DNA of 56,371 bases from Tepidamorphus sp. (GTDB lineage: Bacteria > Pseudomonadota > Alphaproteobacteria > Rhizobiales > Tepidamorphaceae). The notes beneath the pieces were generated by a model. It worked only from the letters and a program-made list of their open reading frames with translations. It did no database searches and was not told where the DNA came from. The number at the start of each line of letters is the position of its first letter. The stretch's first letter is position 1. The position numbers were made by a program, and so were the translations under genes. The stretch is from contig JANQKY010000075.1 of assembly GCA_028280885.1 (NCBI GenBank), positions 1-56,371 on the forward strand, in the 5' to 3' direction. Below are positions 35,872-43,506 of the stretch, piece after piece.

Positions 35872-38394
35872 CTATCCCGCCCGCATGGCCTCGGCGATCA
35901 ACTCGTCGGCTGCCTCGGCGAGCAGCGTATCGTCGGCTTCGCCATGGACCGGCTCCTTGCCGATATCGAGCAGCACCGGAACGGCGAGCGGCGAGACGCG
36001 ATCGAGCGCCTTATGGATGATGCGGCCGCGGGTGCGCTTCAATAACCCGCCCACCCGGGCGATATCGAGCAGGCCGGAGGCCGCATCCGCCCGGGTCGCC
36101 TGCAGGAGAACGTGATCGGGCTCGTGGCTGCGCAGCACGTCGTAGATCAGGTCGGAGGATACCGTCATCTGCCGGCCGGTCTTCTCCTTGCCGGGATGGC
36201 GGCGCTCGATCAGGCCGGAAATGATCGCGCAGGTGCGGAAGGTCCGCTTCATCAGGCTCGATTCGGCAAGCCAGGCCTCCAGATCGTCGCCGAGCATGTC
36301 CTCGTCGAACAGCTCGGCGAGCGACAGCCGGTTGAGGCGGATCATCGCCGACAGATCGCCCAGCCCCCAGATGGCGAGCGAATATTCAGACGCGACGAAA
36401 CCGACCGGACGCGCCCGCATGCGGTCGAGCCGGCGGGTCAGCAGCATGCCGAGCGTCTGGTGGGCGAGCCGGCCCTCGAAGGGATAACAGACGAGATAGA
36501 AGCGCGCGCCGCGCGGGAAGGTCTCGACGAGCAGCTGGTCGCGGCGGGGGAGGACGGACCGGACCTTCTGGACCCCGAGCCATTCGCCGACCTCGCCGGG
36601 CAGATGCCGCCACTGCCGTTCATCGGCGAGGATCGTCCGGACCCGGTCGGCGAGATAGGTCGACAGCGGAAACTTGCCGCCCTGGAAGGAGGGTACCTTG
36701 GCATCCTCGGACACGGCGCGGGACACGTAGACCTCGGTCTCCTGCAGGCCCTCCAGGCGCAGCACCTGGCCGGCGAAGACGAAGGTGTCGCCGGGCGTCA
36801 TCTGCTCGATGAACCATTCCTCGATCTCGCCGAGCATCCGCCCGCCCGACAGCGCCTTGCGGCGGCCGGGCCGCACCAGCCGCACTTTCAGCATCGGCGC
36901 CTCGACGATGGTGCCGACATTGAGCCGGTATTGCTGGGCGACCTGCGGATTGGAGACGCGCCATCTGCCCTCCGGCGTCGGCCGGATGCGGGCATGGCGT
37001 TCGTAGGTTCGAAGCGCATAGCCGCCCGTGGCGACGAAATCGACGACCCGGTCGAAGTCACGTCGTGACAGGTCCGCATAGGCAGCGGTGCTCGTGACCT
37101 CGGCGAACAGGGCATCGGCGTCGAAGGGTTCGGCGCAGGCCGACCCCAGGACGTGCTGGGCGAGCACGTCGAGGGCGCCCGTGCGCGGCGGCGGGGAATC
37201 CTGGGCGCTTTCGCCGAGCGCCTCGATCGCCGCCTCGCATTCCATCACCTCGAAGCGGTTGGCCGGCACCAGCAGCGCCTTCGACGGTTCGTCGAGGCGG
37301 TGATTGGCCCGGCCGATGCGCTGCGCCAGCCGGCTTGCCCCCTTCGGCGCGCCGACATTGATGACCAGATCGATATCGCCCCAGTCGATGCCGAGATCGA
37401 GCGTCGAGGTGCAGACGACCGCCTTCAGGGAACCCGCCACCATCGCCGCCTCGACCTTGCGGCGCTGGCCGACATCGAGCGAGCCGTGATGCAGCGCGAT
37501 CGGCAGGGCCTCCTCGTTGATGTGCCAGAGCGCCTGAAAGAGCATCTCCGCCTGGCTGCGCGTGTTGACGAAGACGAGCGTCGTCTCGTGCGCGCGGATC
37601 GCCTCGTAGATCGGCTGCAGCGCGTAGCGGGCGGAATGGCCGGACCAGGGCACCCGTTCGGTCGGCGTCAGGATGCCGACATCCGGCTTGACGCCGCTTT
37701 CGGCGATCACCAGGTCGGCCGCATTGACCGCGCCGGGCGCCTGCGACACCGGCCAGCGGGCAAGCGCTTGCGGGTCGGCGACCGTCGCCGACAGACCGAC
37801 GATGCGTAAATCGGGCGCGAAGCTGCGCAGGCGCGCCAGCCCGAGCACCAGCAGATCGCCGCGCTTCGAGGTCACCAGGGCGTGCAGCTCGTCGAGGATG
37901 ACGGTGTTCAGATCGGCAAACAGCCGCGGCGCCTCGCGGCTTGCGATCAGAAGCGCGATCTGTTCCGGCGTCGTCATCAGCATCTGCGGGGGATCGCGGC
38001 GCTGGCGCTGGCGCTTGGCGGACGGCGTGTCGCCGGTGCGGGTCTCGACGCGGATATCAAGCCCCATCTCGGCGACCGGCGTCTCCAGATTGCGGGCGAC
38101 ATCGACGGCAAGCGCCTTCAGCGGCGACACGTAGAGCGTATGCAGGCCGGCCTGTCCGGCGGCGCGCGCCGCGCCCGGTGCGCGCTTCGGCGCGGCGGCA
38201 AGATCGATGAGGCTCGGCAGAAAGCCGGCGAGCGTCTTGCCCGCCCCGGTCGGCGCGATCAGCAGGGCCGAGCGGCCGGCCCGCGCCTTGTCCAAAAGCG
38301 CGCGCTGGTGTAGCCGCGGCGTCCAGCCGCGCGCGGCAAACCAGCCGGCGAACGGCTCGGGAAGCGGCTCATCGATGGGGTCCGCAAGGCTCAC
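35872..38394 (-). CDS. Ligase-associated DNA damage response DEXH-box helicase (Lhr-like)
   Basis: 840 residues. Helicase motifs: Q-motif-like LHQRALLDKARAG, Walker A IAPTGAGKT, DEXH box ILDELHAL, SATVADPQ, LVFVNTRSQAE, and motif VI QRIGRANHR, then the Lhr-core winged-helix and C-terminal domains. This subfamily is usually encoded with an ATP-dependent DNA ligase, an exonuclease and a phosphoesterase; none of those is adjacent here. It converges with choV (21 bp). Likely a 3'-5' helicase in DNA repair. Confidence 0.9.
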   Translation of the reverse strand: MSLADPIDEPLPEPFAGWFAARGWTPRLHQRALLDKARAGRSALLIAPTGAGKTLAGFLPSLIDLAAAPKRAPGAARAAGQAGLHTLYVSPLKALAVDVARNLETPVAEMGLDIRVETRTGDTPSAKRQRQRRDPPQMLMTTPEQIALLIASREAPRLFADLNTVILDELHALVTSKRGDLLVLGLARLRSFAPDLRIVGLSATVADPQALARWPVSQAPGAVNAADLVIAESGVKPDVGILTPTERVPWSGHSARYALQPIYEAIRAHETTLVFVNTRSQAEMLFQALWHINEEALPIALHHGSLDVGQRRKVEAAMVAGSLKAVVCTSTLDLGIDWGDIDLVINVGAPKGASRLAQRIGRANHRLDEPSKALLVPANRFEVMECEAAIEALGESAQDSPPPRTGALDVLAQHVLGSACAEPFDADALFAEVTSTAAYADLSRRDFDRVVDFVATGGYALRTYERHARIRPTPEGRWRVSNPQVAQQYRLNVGTIVEAPMLKVRLVRPGRRKALSGGRMLGEIEEWFIEQMTPGDTFVFAGQVLRLEGLQETEVYVSRAVSEDAKVPSFQGGKFPLSTYLADRVRTILADERQWRHLPGEVGEWLGVQKVRSVLPRRDQLLVETFPRGARFYLVCYPFEGRLAHQTLGMLLTRRLDRMRARPVGFVASEYSLAIWGLGDLSAMIRLNRLSLAELFDEDMLGDDLEAWLAESSLMKRTFRTCAIISGLIERRHPGKEKTGRQMTVSSDLIYDVLRSHEPDHVLLQATRADAASGLLDIARVGGLLKRTRGRIIHKALDRVSPLAVPVLLDIGKEPVHGEADDTLLAEAADELIAEAMRAG

Positions 38395-38444
38395 GCTTCG
38401 AGAGGTAGCGCCTCAGCGCGCGGCCGTCGAGCGTGATCTACCGC

Positions 38445-39440
38445 TCACGCGGGCGCGCAGGAGCCGCCGCCGAGCACGCAGAACTTGGCGCAATGAGGGT
38501 GGCAGAGCTTGACGGCGCCGTCGTCGAACATGGCGCCGTCGGCCCGCATCGCTTCGGCGAGCGTCGAGCCCATCTCGAAATCGGCGTCGTAGGGCAACAG
38601 GGTGCAGGGCAACACCGTCGGTGTTTCCTCGCCGCGGCGCTTGACCACCATCCGGCTCGTCGCGCACATCATCGCGGCTGGCGACAGGCCGAGAATGCCC
38701 CAGCACGCCGAGGTGATCTCCGGCACGTCGACGCGGTCGTCCATCTCCGGGAAGATCACCACGCAGGCGGGATCGTCGGCGTCAATCGGCCAGCCGCGCT
38801 CGGCGATCAGCCGGGCATAGCCCGAGCGGGCGATCACCTCCGGCTCGCTCCACACGGAGCGGCCGGCGATATCGATCTTGAAGCCGTTTTCGGCAAGCCA
38901 GTCGATACCCGCAACCGCCTTGTCGAAGGCGCCCGCGCCGCGTTCGGTGTCATGCAGCTCGGCGGTATAGTGATCGAGGCTGACGCGCAGGGTCAGCCGG
39001 TCGCCATAGGCCGCCCGCAGCCGCAGAAGACCCTCGCGCATGCGCGGCCGGCGCATCGGCTGCATGGCATTGGTCAGGACCAGCGCCTGAAAGCCGCGCG
39101 ACAGGGCGTCTTCGATCAGCTCGATCATCTCCGGATTCATGAACGGCTCGCCGCCGGTGAAGCCGATCTCGCGGGTTTCGAGGCCGAGCGCGGCGATCTC
39201 GTCGAGATAGGCGCGTGTCTCGGCGGCGGTGATATAGGCGAGCCGGTCGTTGGTCGGACTTGATTCGATGTAGCAGTTGACGCAGGCGATGTTGCAGAGC
39301 GTGCCGGTATTGATCCACAGCGTGTCGAGCCGATCGAGCGCGACCCTGGCGCGTTCCTCGCCCTTGGCGGTCAGGTCCGGATGGCGGAACTTGTCCGGAT
39401 CCAGGGGCACGAATTTGCCCTCGAAGGTCAGATCGTTCAT
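38445..39440 (-). CDS. Radical SAM protein with C-terminal cysteine cluster
   Basis: 331 residues. The [4Fe-4S]/SAM motif CNIACVNC (Cys49, Cys53, Cys56) is followed by YIESSPTNDRLAYIT, GFTGGEPFMNP (the GGE SAM site) and a C-terminal CHPHCAKFCVLGGGSC that could bind an auxiliary cluster. The substrate is not recognised. Its frame continues upstream of ATG 39440, but the family-like sequence starts at MNDLTFEGKF. No peptide precursor gene is visible beside it. It lies 50 bp downstream of the helicase start and just before the tRNA and element junction. Confidence 0.8.
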   Translation of the reverse strand: MNDLTFEGKFVPLDPDKFRHPDLTAKGEERARVALDRLDTLWINTGTLCNIACVNCYIESSPTNDRLAYITAAETRAYLDEIAALGLETREIGFTGGEPFMNPEMIELIEDALSRGFQALVLTNAMQPMRRPRMREGLLRLRAAYGDRLTLRVSLDHYTAELHDTERGAGAFDKAVAGIDWLAENGFKIDIAGRSVWSEPEVIARSGYARLIAERGWPIDADDPACVVIFPEMDDRVDVPEITSACWGILGLSPAAMMCATSRMVVKRRGEETPTVLPCTLLPYDADFEMGSTLAEAMRADGAMFDDGAVKLCHPHCAKFCVLGGGSCAPA

Positions 39441-39674
39441 GTCCGCTCGCTCACTCCTCTCCACACGCCCACTTCGCACACCAAGCCGCGTCCGCCCCGC
39501 CTCAAGCCGGTCACCGGCCGGCGTCGCGGCGACCCTAGCAGACCGATCCCGCGTCGAAAGTCACACTGATGGGGAAAACCATTCACATTCGCTTTATTTT
39601 TGCTTGTTCGCCCGGCAATCCGCCCGGATCGCCGTTACCGGCGCGCGATTTTCGAACACCAGGCCCATCTGCGC

Positions 39675-39703
39675 TTGACAGACCCGATGCCGCGCTGCTG
39701 TCT
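39675..39703 (+). promoter_or_regulatory. Promoter of tRNA-Gly
   Basis: TTGACA at 39675-39680, 17 bp, then a weak -10 (CTGTCT, 39698-39703), ten bases before the mature tRNA 5' end. Confidence 0.5.
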
Positions 39704-39713
39704 TGTCGATCAG

Positions 39714-39788
39714 GCGGGCGTAGTTCAGTGGTAGAACGTCAGCTTCCCAAGCTGAATGTCGTCGGTTCGATCCCGATCGCCCGCTCCA
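39714..39788 (+). tRNA. tRNA-Gly (anticodon CCC)
   Basis: A full cloverleaf: acceptor GCGGGCG/CGCCCGC, D arm with AGTGGTAGAA, anticodon stem TCAGC/GCTGA closing loop TTCCCAA (anticodon CCC), T arm GTCGG-TTCGATC-CCGAT, discriminator T and encoded CCA. Its 3' half, from the anticodon stem to CCA, is the integration site of the adjacent element; integration leaves this copy intact. Confidence 0.97.
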
Positions 39789-39789
39789 A
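39742..39789 (+). repeat. Left attachment site (attL), within tRNA-Gly
   Basis: 48 bp identical to 49950-49997, from the 3' part of the anticodon stem (GCTTCCCAAGC) through CCA plus one A. The two copies diverge immediately outside on both sides. Confidence 0.95.
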
Positions 39790-39872
39790 AGTCTTTTTCG
39801 CGAACAACCGGTTGACGCACTACCGCTGATCTACGCGTTCCCCACGTTCCCCATCTCGTTCCCCATTCCTGT

Positions 39873-41102
39873 TCACTCGTCGTTCTTCGGTTGGCGATGC
39901 GCCTTGCGAAGCTTTGCCACTTTTCGCGATTTTCCGAGCGCGCCGCGGCTGTAGCGGGCTGTCGTCGAGGCCTGCGAATGGCCCACGGCATCGCGGATCT
40001 CGTCGAGCCCCGCGCCGGCATCCTCGGCTTCGGTGATAGCGCCGGCTCGCGCGTCCGTATTCCATACGGCGTCTGGGATACCCGCAGCACGGGCCACCTT
40101 CCGCCACTCCCGGCCATAGGCCCATTCGGCATACGGACGGCCCTCGTTTTCATCGATGATCATCGGGCCGACTCGATCGTCTGTCGGAATCCGATCAATC
40201 AGGTCGAGGACGATCGGACAAAGGGACAAATCAACAGCAATCAACGAACCGGTCTTTGTGGTCGCCTTGCGGATTGTCAGATCGTCACCAATGTCTGACC
40301 AGGTGAGGCCATTTCCCCAGCGCCGACCGCGCAGGATAATGCCGCTGGCTTCTGCGTCCGACGGGAGCGGTTCCCACTCACCGATCACATCCCGCTGGCG
40401 CATCCCGGTTTCGAACTGGAGCGCCGTGCCGAGCGCCAGAGAGAGACGGCCTGCCTCGATAGCCTTGGGAACGAACATCTCGACGTGAGAGAGCTCAAGG
40501 CGCACACGGCGGCGCGCAGGCTGTTTGAACCGTGCTTCATCGAGGATCGCTTTGATACGCGCGCATTCGGGCTGTTCGGTCATGATGCCATAGGACATCA
40601 GGATCCGGAGCATCTTAATCAGTCCATGGGCGCGACGGATACGCTCCCTTCCACCTTCCTTGGCCGGCTTCTTCGCCTCATCATACCAGCGGCGAAAATC
40701 GGAGTATCCGAGTGCGGACAACGCCCGTTTTCCGAATGCGCGCTCCAGGATGGTTAGCGAAGGATCGTAGTCATTGCGCCGCGTGTTCCATTTAACGGCA
40801 TGGTAGGGGCTTGCCTGGTCGGTTTGATACAGCCTGATCAGGCTCCCAAGCGTGCCGTCAAACCGCATGTAGTCCTGCTTGTGACCGGCCGCCCAGGCGT
40901 GCATTTCAGCTTGCAGACGCCGACACGTTGCGGCTGCCAGTGCTGCCCCTTCCGGAGTGTCACAGTCGTAATGAAGACGCACGGTCTTCGGTGTGTAGCC
41001 TCTGCGGACAATCTCCGGATGCGCGGCCCAATAGTACCGTTTGGAGCCGTCCCGGTTCTTGCGAACCTTGAGACCCGGCGCTTTGCTATCCGAGCGCGGC
41101 AA
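39873..41102 (-). CDS. int: Tyrosine-recombinase integrase
   Basis: 409 residues. An N-terminal arm-binding-type region (KVRKNRDGSKRYYWAAHPE) is followed by a core-binding domain and a catalytic domain with Arg in FETGMRQRDVI, Lys in ATTKTGSL, the box-II segment NTDARAGAITEA (where the usual His is Thr, as in several rhizobial phage integrases), and GHSQASTTARYSRG with the His and the nucleophile Tyr. It ends 84 bp from the tRNA, the normal place for a tRNA-specific integrase. It overlaps the preceding small gene by 17 bp. Confidence 0.94.
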   Translation of the reverse strand: MPRSDSKAPGLKVRKNRDGSKRYYWAAHPEIVRRGYTPKTVRLHYDCDTPEGAALAAATCRRLQAEMHAWAAGHKQDYMRFDGTLGSLIRLYQTDQASPYHAVKWNTRRNDYDPSLTILERAFGKRALSALGYSDFRRWYDEAKKPAKEGGRERIRRAHGLIKMLRILMSYGIMTEQPECARIKAILDEARFKQPARRRVRLELSHVEMFVPKAIEAGRLSLALGTALQFETGMRQRDVIGEWEPLPSDAEASGIILRGRRWGNGLTWSDIGDDLTIRKATTKTGSLIAVDLSLCPIVLDLIDRIPTDDRVGPMIIDENEGRPYAEWAYGREWRKVARAAGIPDAVWNTDARAGAITEAEDAGAGLDEIRDAVGHSQASTTARYSRGALGKSRKVAKLRKAHRQPKNDE

Positions 41103-41346
41103 GGTCTTCTTCCCCGTCGGGGACGAACGTCTCTACAGCCGTCAACCCGTAGCGTTTCCTCCAGAATGCCACAACAGCCGGCCAACACCGGCCGCCCATG
41201 ATCGGATCAATCTGCGGCAGACCATACCGTTCGAGAATGATCGCCTTAGCCGCCCAGTCCTGGGGGGACTGAGACAAGCGTCGGGCAATTTCGGCCTCGG
41301 AAGGGAAGAGGCCCTGGTCGCGAACCGATTGAATGCGTTTAGCCAT
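41086..41346 (-). CDS. Small integrase-linked protein, possible excisionase or DNA-binding factor
   Basis: 86 residues: FPSEAEIARRLSQSP resembles a helix-turn-helix, and GLPQIDPIMGGRCWPAVVAFW is a segment I associate with small proteins encoded beside rhizobial phage integrases. ATG 41346 has GGAAGGA upstream. It overlaps int, so they share a transcript; a role in excision or integrase control is likely but unproven. Confidence 0.65.
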   Translation of the reverse strand: MAKRIQSVRDQGLFPSEAEIARRLSQSPQDWAAKAIILERYGLPQIDPIMGGRCWPAVVAFWRKRYGLTAVETFVPDGEEDLAALG

Positions 41347-41376
41347 TGTCTTCCTTCCGCGTGGCCTTTCCAACGC

Positions 41377-41913
41377 TCAGTCAGCGAGCTCCCGTTTTGC
41401 CATACTCTCGCGAACGCGCTCGCGAACATCCTTCGCGATAACGGAGATCGGCAGAACAAGCGGAAACCCGTCGTCGACGGTTTCACCAATCCGCGCATCA
41501 CCGCGGACGGCCCGAACGCCCACGACACTGCCGCGATCTTCTTCCAGCCCGGCTTCGAGGAAAACGAGCCAATACCAGTCCTCGGCGCCTTCCTGCAGTT
41601 CCGGCAGGTCCGGGAACTGGCTAAGCGCGTCGTCGACATACCCGGCCGGACCGGCCGTAAACGACGTCAAGCGGCGCAGAATCGCGTTCTGCGCCCGCCC
41701 GATGGTGAAACCCCGGCGGACCATTGCGCCAATGATACCCGCTTCATAGGCATGCCAAATGCGATACGGGCGCGCCTTGCCCGGCGGCGCAGGATCCGGC
41801 TGGACCGCCCACTGCTCCCGATGGTCGATGGTCTGACGGACGCGCTTTGTGAGATATCCGTTGCTCGCAGCCTCGATGTCCTCGGGGCGCAGAATGCGTT
41901 TCGACAGATCCAT
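41377..41913 (-). CDS. MerR-like DNA-binding protein, probable element regulator
   Basis: 178 residues. The N-terminal half has the pattern of a MerR-type winged helix: a helix-turn-helix-like YLTKRVRQTIDHREQW, then PYRIWHAYEAGIIGAMVRRGFTIG, similar to the GYRxY...G(F)S wing segment. The C-terminal half (PAGYVDDALSQFP, acidic) is not recognised. ATG 41913 has GGAG at 6 bp; an ATG at 41925 is also possible. Two palindromic repeats lie 37-71 bp upstream and are natural operator candidates for this protein or another regulator of the element. Confidence 0.6.
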   Translation of the reverse strand: MDLSKRILRPEDIEAASNGYLTKRVRQTIDHREQWAVQPDPAPPGKARPYRIWHAYEAGIIGAMVRRGFTIGRAQNAILRRLTSFTAGPAGYVDDALSQFPDLPELQEGAEDWYWLVFLEAGLEEDRGSVVGVRAVRGDARIGETVDDGFPLVLPISVIAKDVRERVRESMAKRELAD

Positions 41914-41949
41914 GTTGATCTCCATCGTTCCAATATCATGGAGAGTATA

Positions 41950-41984
41950 CACAGCGCTGCGTTTGGTCAATACGCAGCGCTGCG
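41950..41984. promoter_or_regulatory. Tandem palindromic operators
   Basis: CACAGCGCTGCG (41950-41961) and CGCAGCGCTGCG (41973-41984), each followed by TTT, are two 12-bp palindromes 23 bp apart, about two helical turns. They sit in the promoter region of the MerR-like gene. Confidence 0.7.
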
Positions 41985-41989
41985 TTTAG

Positions 41990-42379
41990 TTAGGTAACGT
42001 GCGAACCGTCCTGGCCGTCGGACTGTCGCTCGGCTTCCGCGACGCAGAAAATTCGCGCCTGCGCGCCTCTAAGCACGGTAATCATGGCCTGAAATAAATC
42101 TTCAGTTTCACCGGCCCTTTGCATTAACTCCTCTAGTATACCCTCTTGCTCCATTTGATGAACGATTTTAGTTAGTTCTAACTTACTCTTGTGGACGGTG
42201 AGCCAACACAGTCGTAGTATAATTAAGTCAGGATTCACCATTTTCACCCATTCGTCATTCGATGGCGGCGACCAGCCCCCCGGCTCGTGGACCCAAGGTT
42301 CGAAATCAAGCGATCCAAAATCGAAGTCATCTTCTTCAGGCAAATCGGTAGCGGTCGCCCGCGTGGCGTCGTTCGTCAT
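41990..42379 (-). CDS. Acidic element protein, unknown function
   Basis: 129 residues, with an acidic N-terminus (PEEDDFDFGSLDFEPW) and a helical C-terminal half (LELTKIVHQMEQEGILEELM). I recognise no family. It is divergently arranged from the XRE gene across operators at 42391-42466, so it is probably the first gene under repressor control, analogous to early genes of temperate phages. Confidence 0.65.
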   Translation of the reverse strand: MTNDATRATATDLPEEDDFDFGSLDFEPWVHEPGGWSPPSNDEWVKMVNPDLIILRLCWLTVHKSKLELTKIVHQMEQEGILEELMQRAGETEDLFQAMITVLRGAQARIFCVAEAERQSDGQDGSHVT

Positions 42380-42390
42380 AGAACTGCTCC

Positions 42391-42466
42391 TAATGGTGAT
42401 AAACGCACCATTAACGGTAAAATTATGTATGGTTTGTTGTCAACCACTTTTGGTGATAAAATCACC
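42391..42466. promoter_or_regulatory. XRE repressor operators in divergent promoter
   Basis: OL-like site TAATGGTG-N7-CACCATTA (42391-42413, 8-bp perfect arms) and second site GGTGAT-AAA-ATCACC (42452-42466) lie 38 bp apart between the divergent genes, sharing the GGTGAT half-site. AT-rich DNA between them could hold both promoters. Confidence 0.75.
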
Positions 42467-42468
42467 GA

Positions 42469-42693
42469 ATGAACCCAATTCAATGTCGTATGGGTCGCGC
42501 AGCGCTCGGTTGGAGCACGCAGAGACTCGCCAAGGAAGCCGGCATCGGTGCCAACACAGTAAATCGGTTCGAAGCTGGACAAGATTCCCGCGTCAGCAGT
42601 GTTGAAAAGATGCGCGCCGTGATGGAGGACGCCGGCGTCGAGTTCATAGCGGAGAACGGGGGAGGGCCGGGGGTGCGGCTACGGAAGCAGTGA
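42469..42693 (+). CDS. XRE-family helix-turn-helix repressor
   Basis: 74 residues, nearly all one HTH domain: MGRAALGWSTQRLAKEAGIG, TVNRFEAGQDSRVSSVEKM, then IAENGGGPGVRLR. This is the short Cro/C1-type form found in alphaproteobacteria. Its ATG is 2 bp after an operator, so it would repress itself. It is the only plus-strand gene of the element, as expected for a lysogeny-type switch. Confidence 0.88.
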   Translation: MNPIQCRMGRAALGWSTQRLAKEAGIGANTVNRFEAGQDSRVSSVEKMRAVMEDAGVEFIAENGGGPGVRLRKQ

Positions 42694-42703
42694 TTGTTCT
42701 CCA

Positions 42704-43378
42704 TCATGGGCCGGATGTTATAGGTACAGTGTCGCGTGCAAACAGGATCCAATCGAATATCTGATCGGCTTGCGGGCCAGCAAGCACACGCATCGCGCAA
42801 ATTGCGCCAAATATAAACGATAATATTGAAAATGAACCAAATAATACAGCCCACTTTCTGAAGCGATTTGCCTTCTTAAAATACTCATTCGCCTTTAAAT
42901 CCGCTTTCTTAGCTTCACTGCTGTGCCTTTTCTTCCTATCATCATTCAGACCTGCTGCAGCTACTCTTTCAGAGATTTCTCTTATTCGCCATTCGGTGTT
43001 ATCGACATAGTATACCTGACAAATATAGGCAAATATTGTGGTAATAGATGAGAATACGAGCCCGAAAACAAATGCAGCAATGGCCCCCAAAGCCGCGTAA
43101 ATATAATTAAGCATCGAGGCGCTTACGATTTCCGCGAATGCCGGAAATGCGATTAATGCACCTCCATTTAGTAAGTATGTCGTCTGAATTGCGATCTTCG
43201 CCAGTCCATAAGCATGCTCCATCGCAATATTTCTAACTTCTTGAGCTGGATGAACAGCATATCTCCATTGTTCGTTATGTATTCTTTGGTTTTCTTGCCC
43301 TCGAGAAATGCTTTCAATCAAGGACTTTAAATCGGGCTGTTGTTCAAGATCCATAGGACTCTGGCGCATTTCTGTCAT
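42704..43378 (-). CDS. AT-rich membrane protein, candidate cargo gene
   Basis: 224 residues. A soluble N-terminal part (1-65) precedes hydrophobic helices around 70-92 and 95-120, a charged coiled segment (RKKRHSSEAKKADLKANEYFKK), and a further helix near 180-205. No family is firmly recognised. The layout loosely resembles two-TM effector proteins such as SLATT proteins, but I do not claim it. G+C is much lower than in adjacent genes, with codons unlike the host, a sign of separate transfer. It is convergent with the XRE gene. Confidence 0.6.
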   Translation of the reverse strand: MTEMRQSPMDLEQQPDLKSLIESISRGQENQRIHNEQWRYAVHPAQEVRNIAMEHAYGLAKIAIQTTYLLNGGALIAFPAFAEIVSASMLNYIYAALGAIAAFVFGLVFSSITTIFAYICQVYYVDNTEWRIREISERVAAAGLNDDRKKRHSSEAKKADLKANEYFKKANRFRKWAVLFGSFSILSFIFGAICAMRVLAGPQADQIFDWILFARDTVPITSGP

Positions 43379-43506
43379 CTACCGAGAGGTATAAAAAACA
43401 AAATTCTATCCTAAGTTTTGTTAGGCGTCGCTTTGATTTTGCGAGGCGCCGCCGCCATGACGGTTTCGCGGATCGGCAGGCGGATGCACCATCGGGATCT
43501 GGTCGG

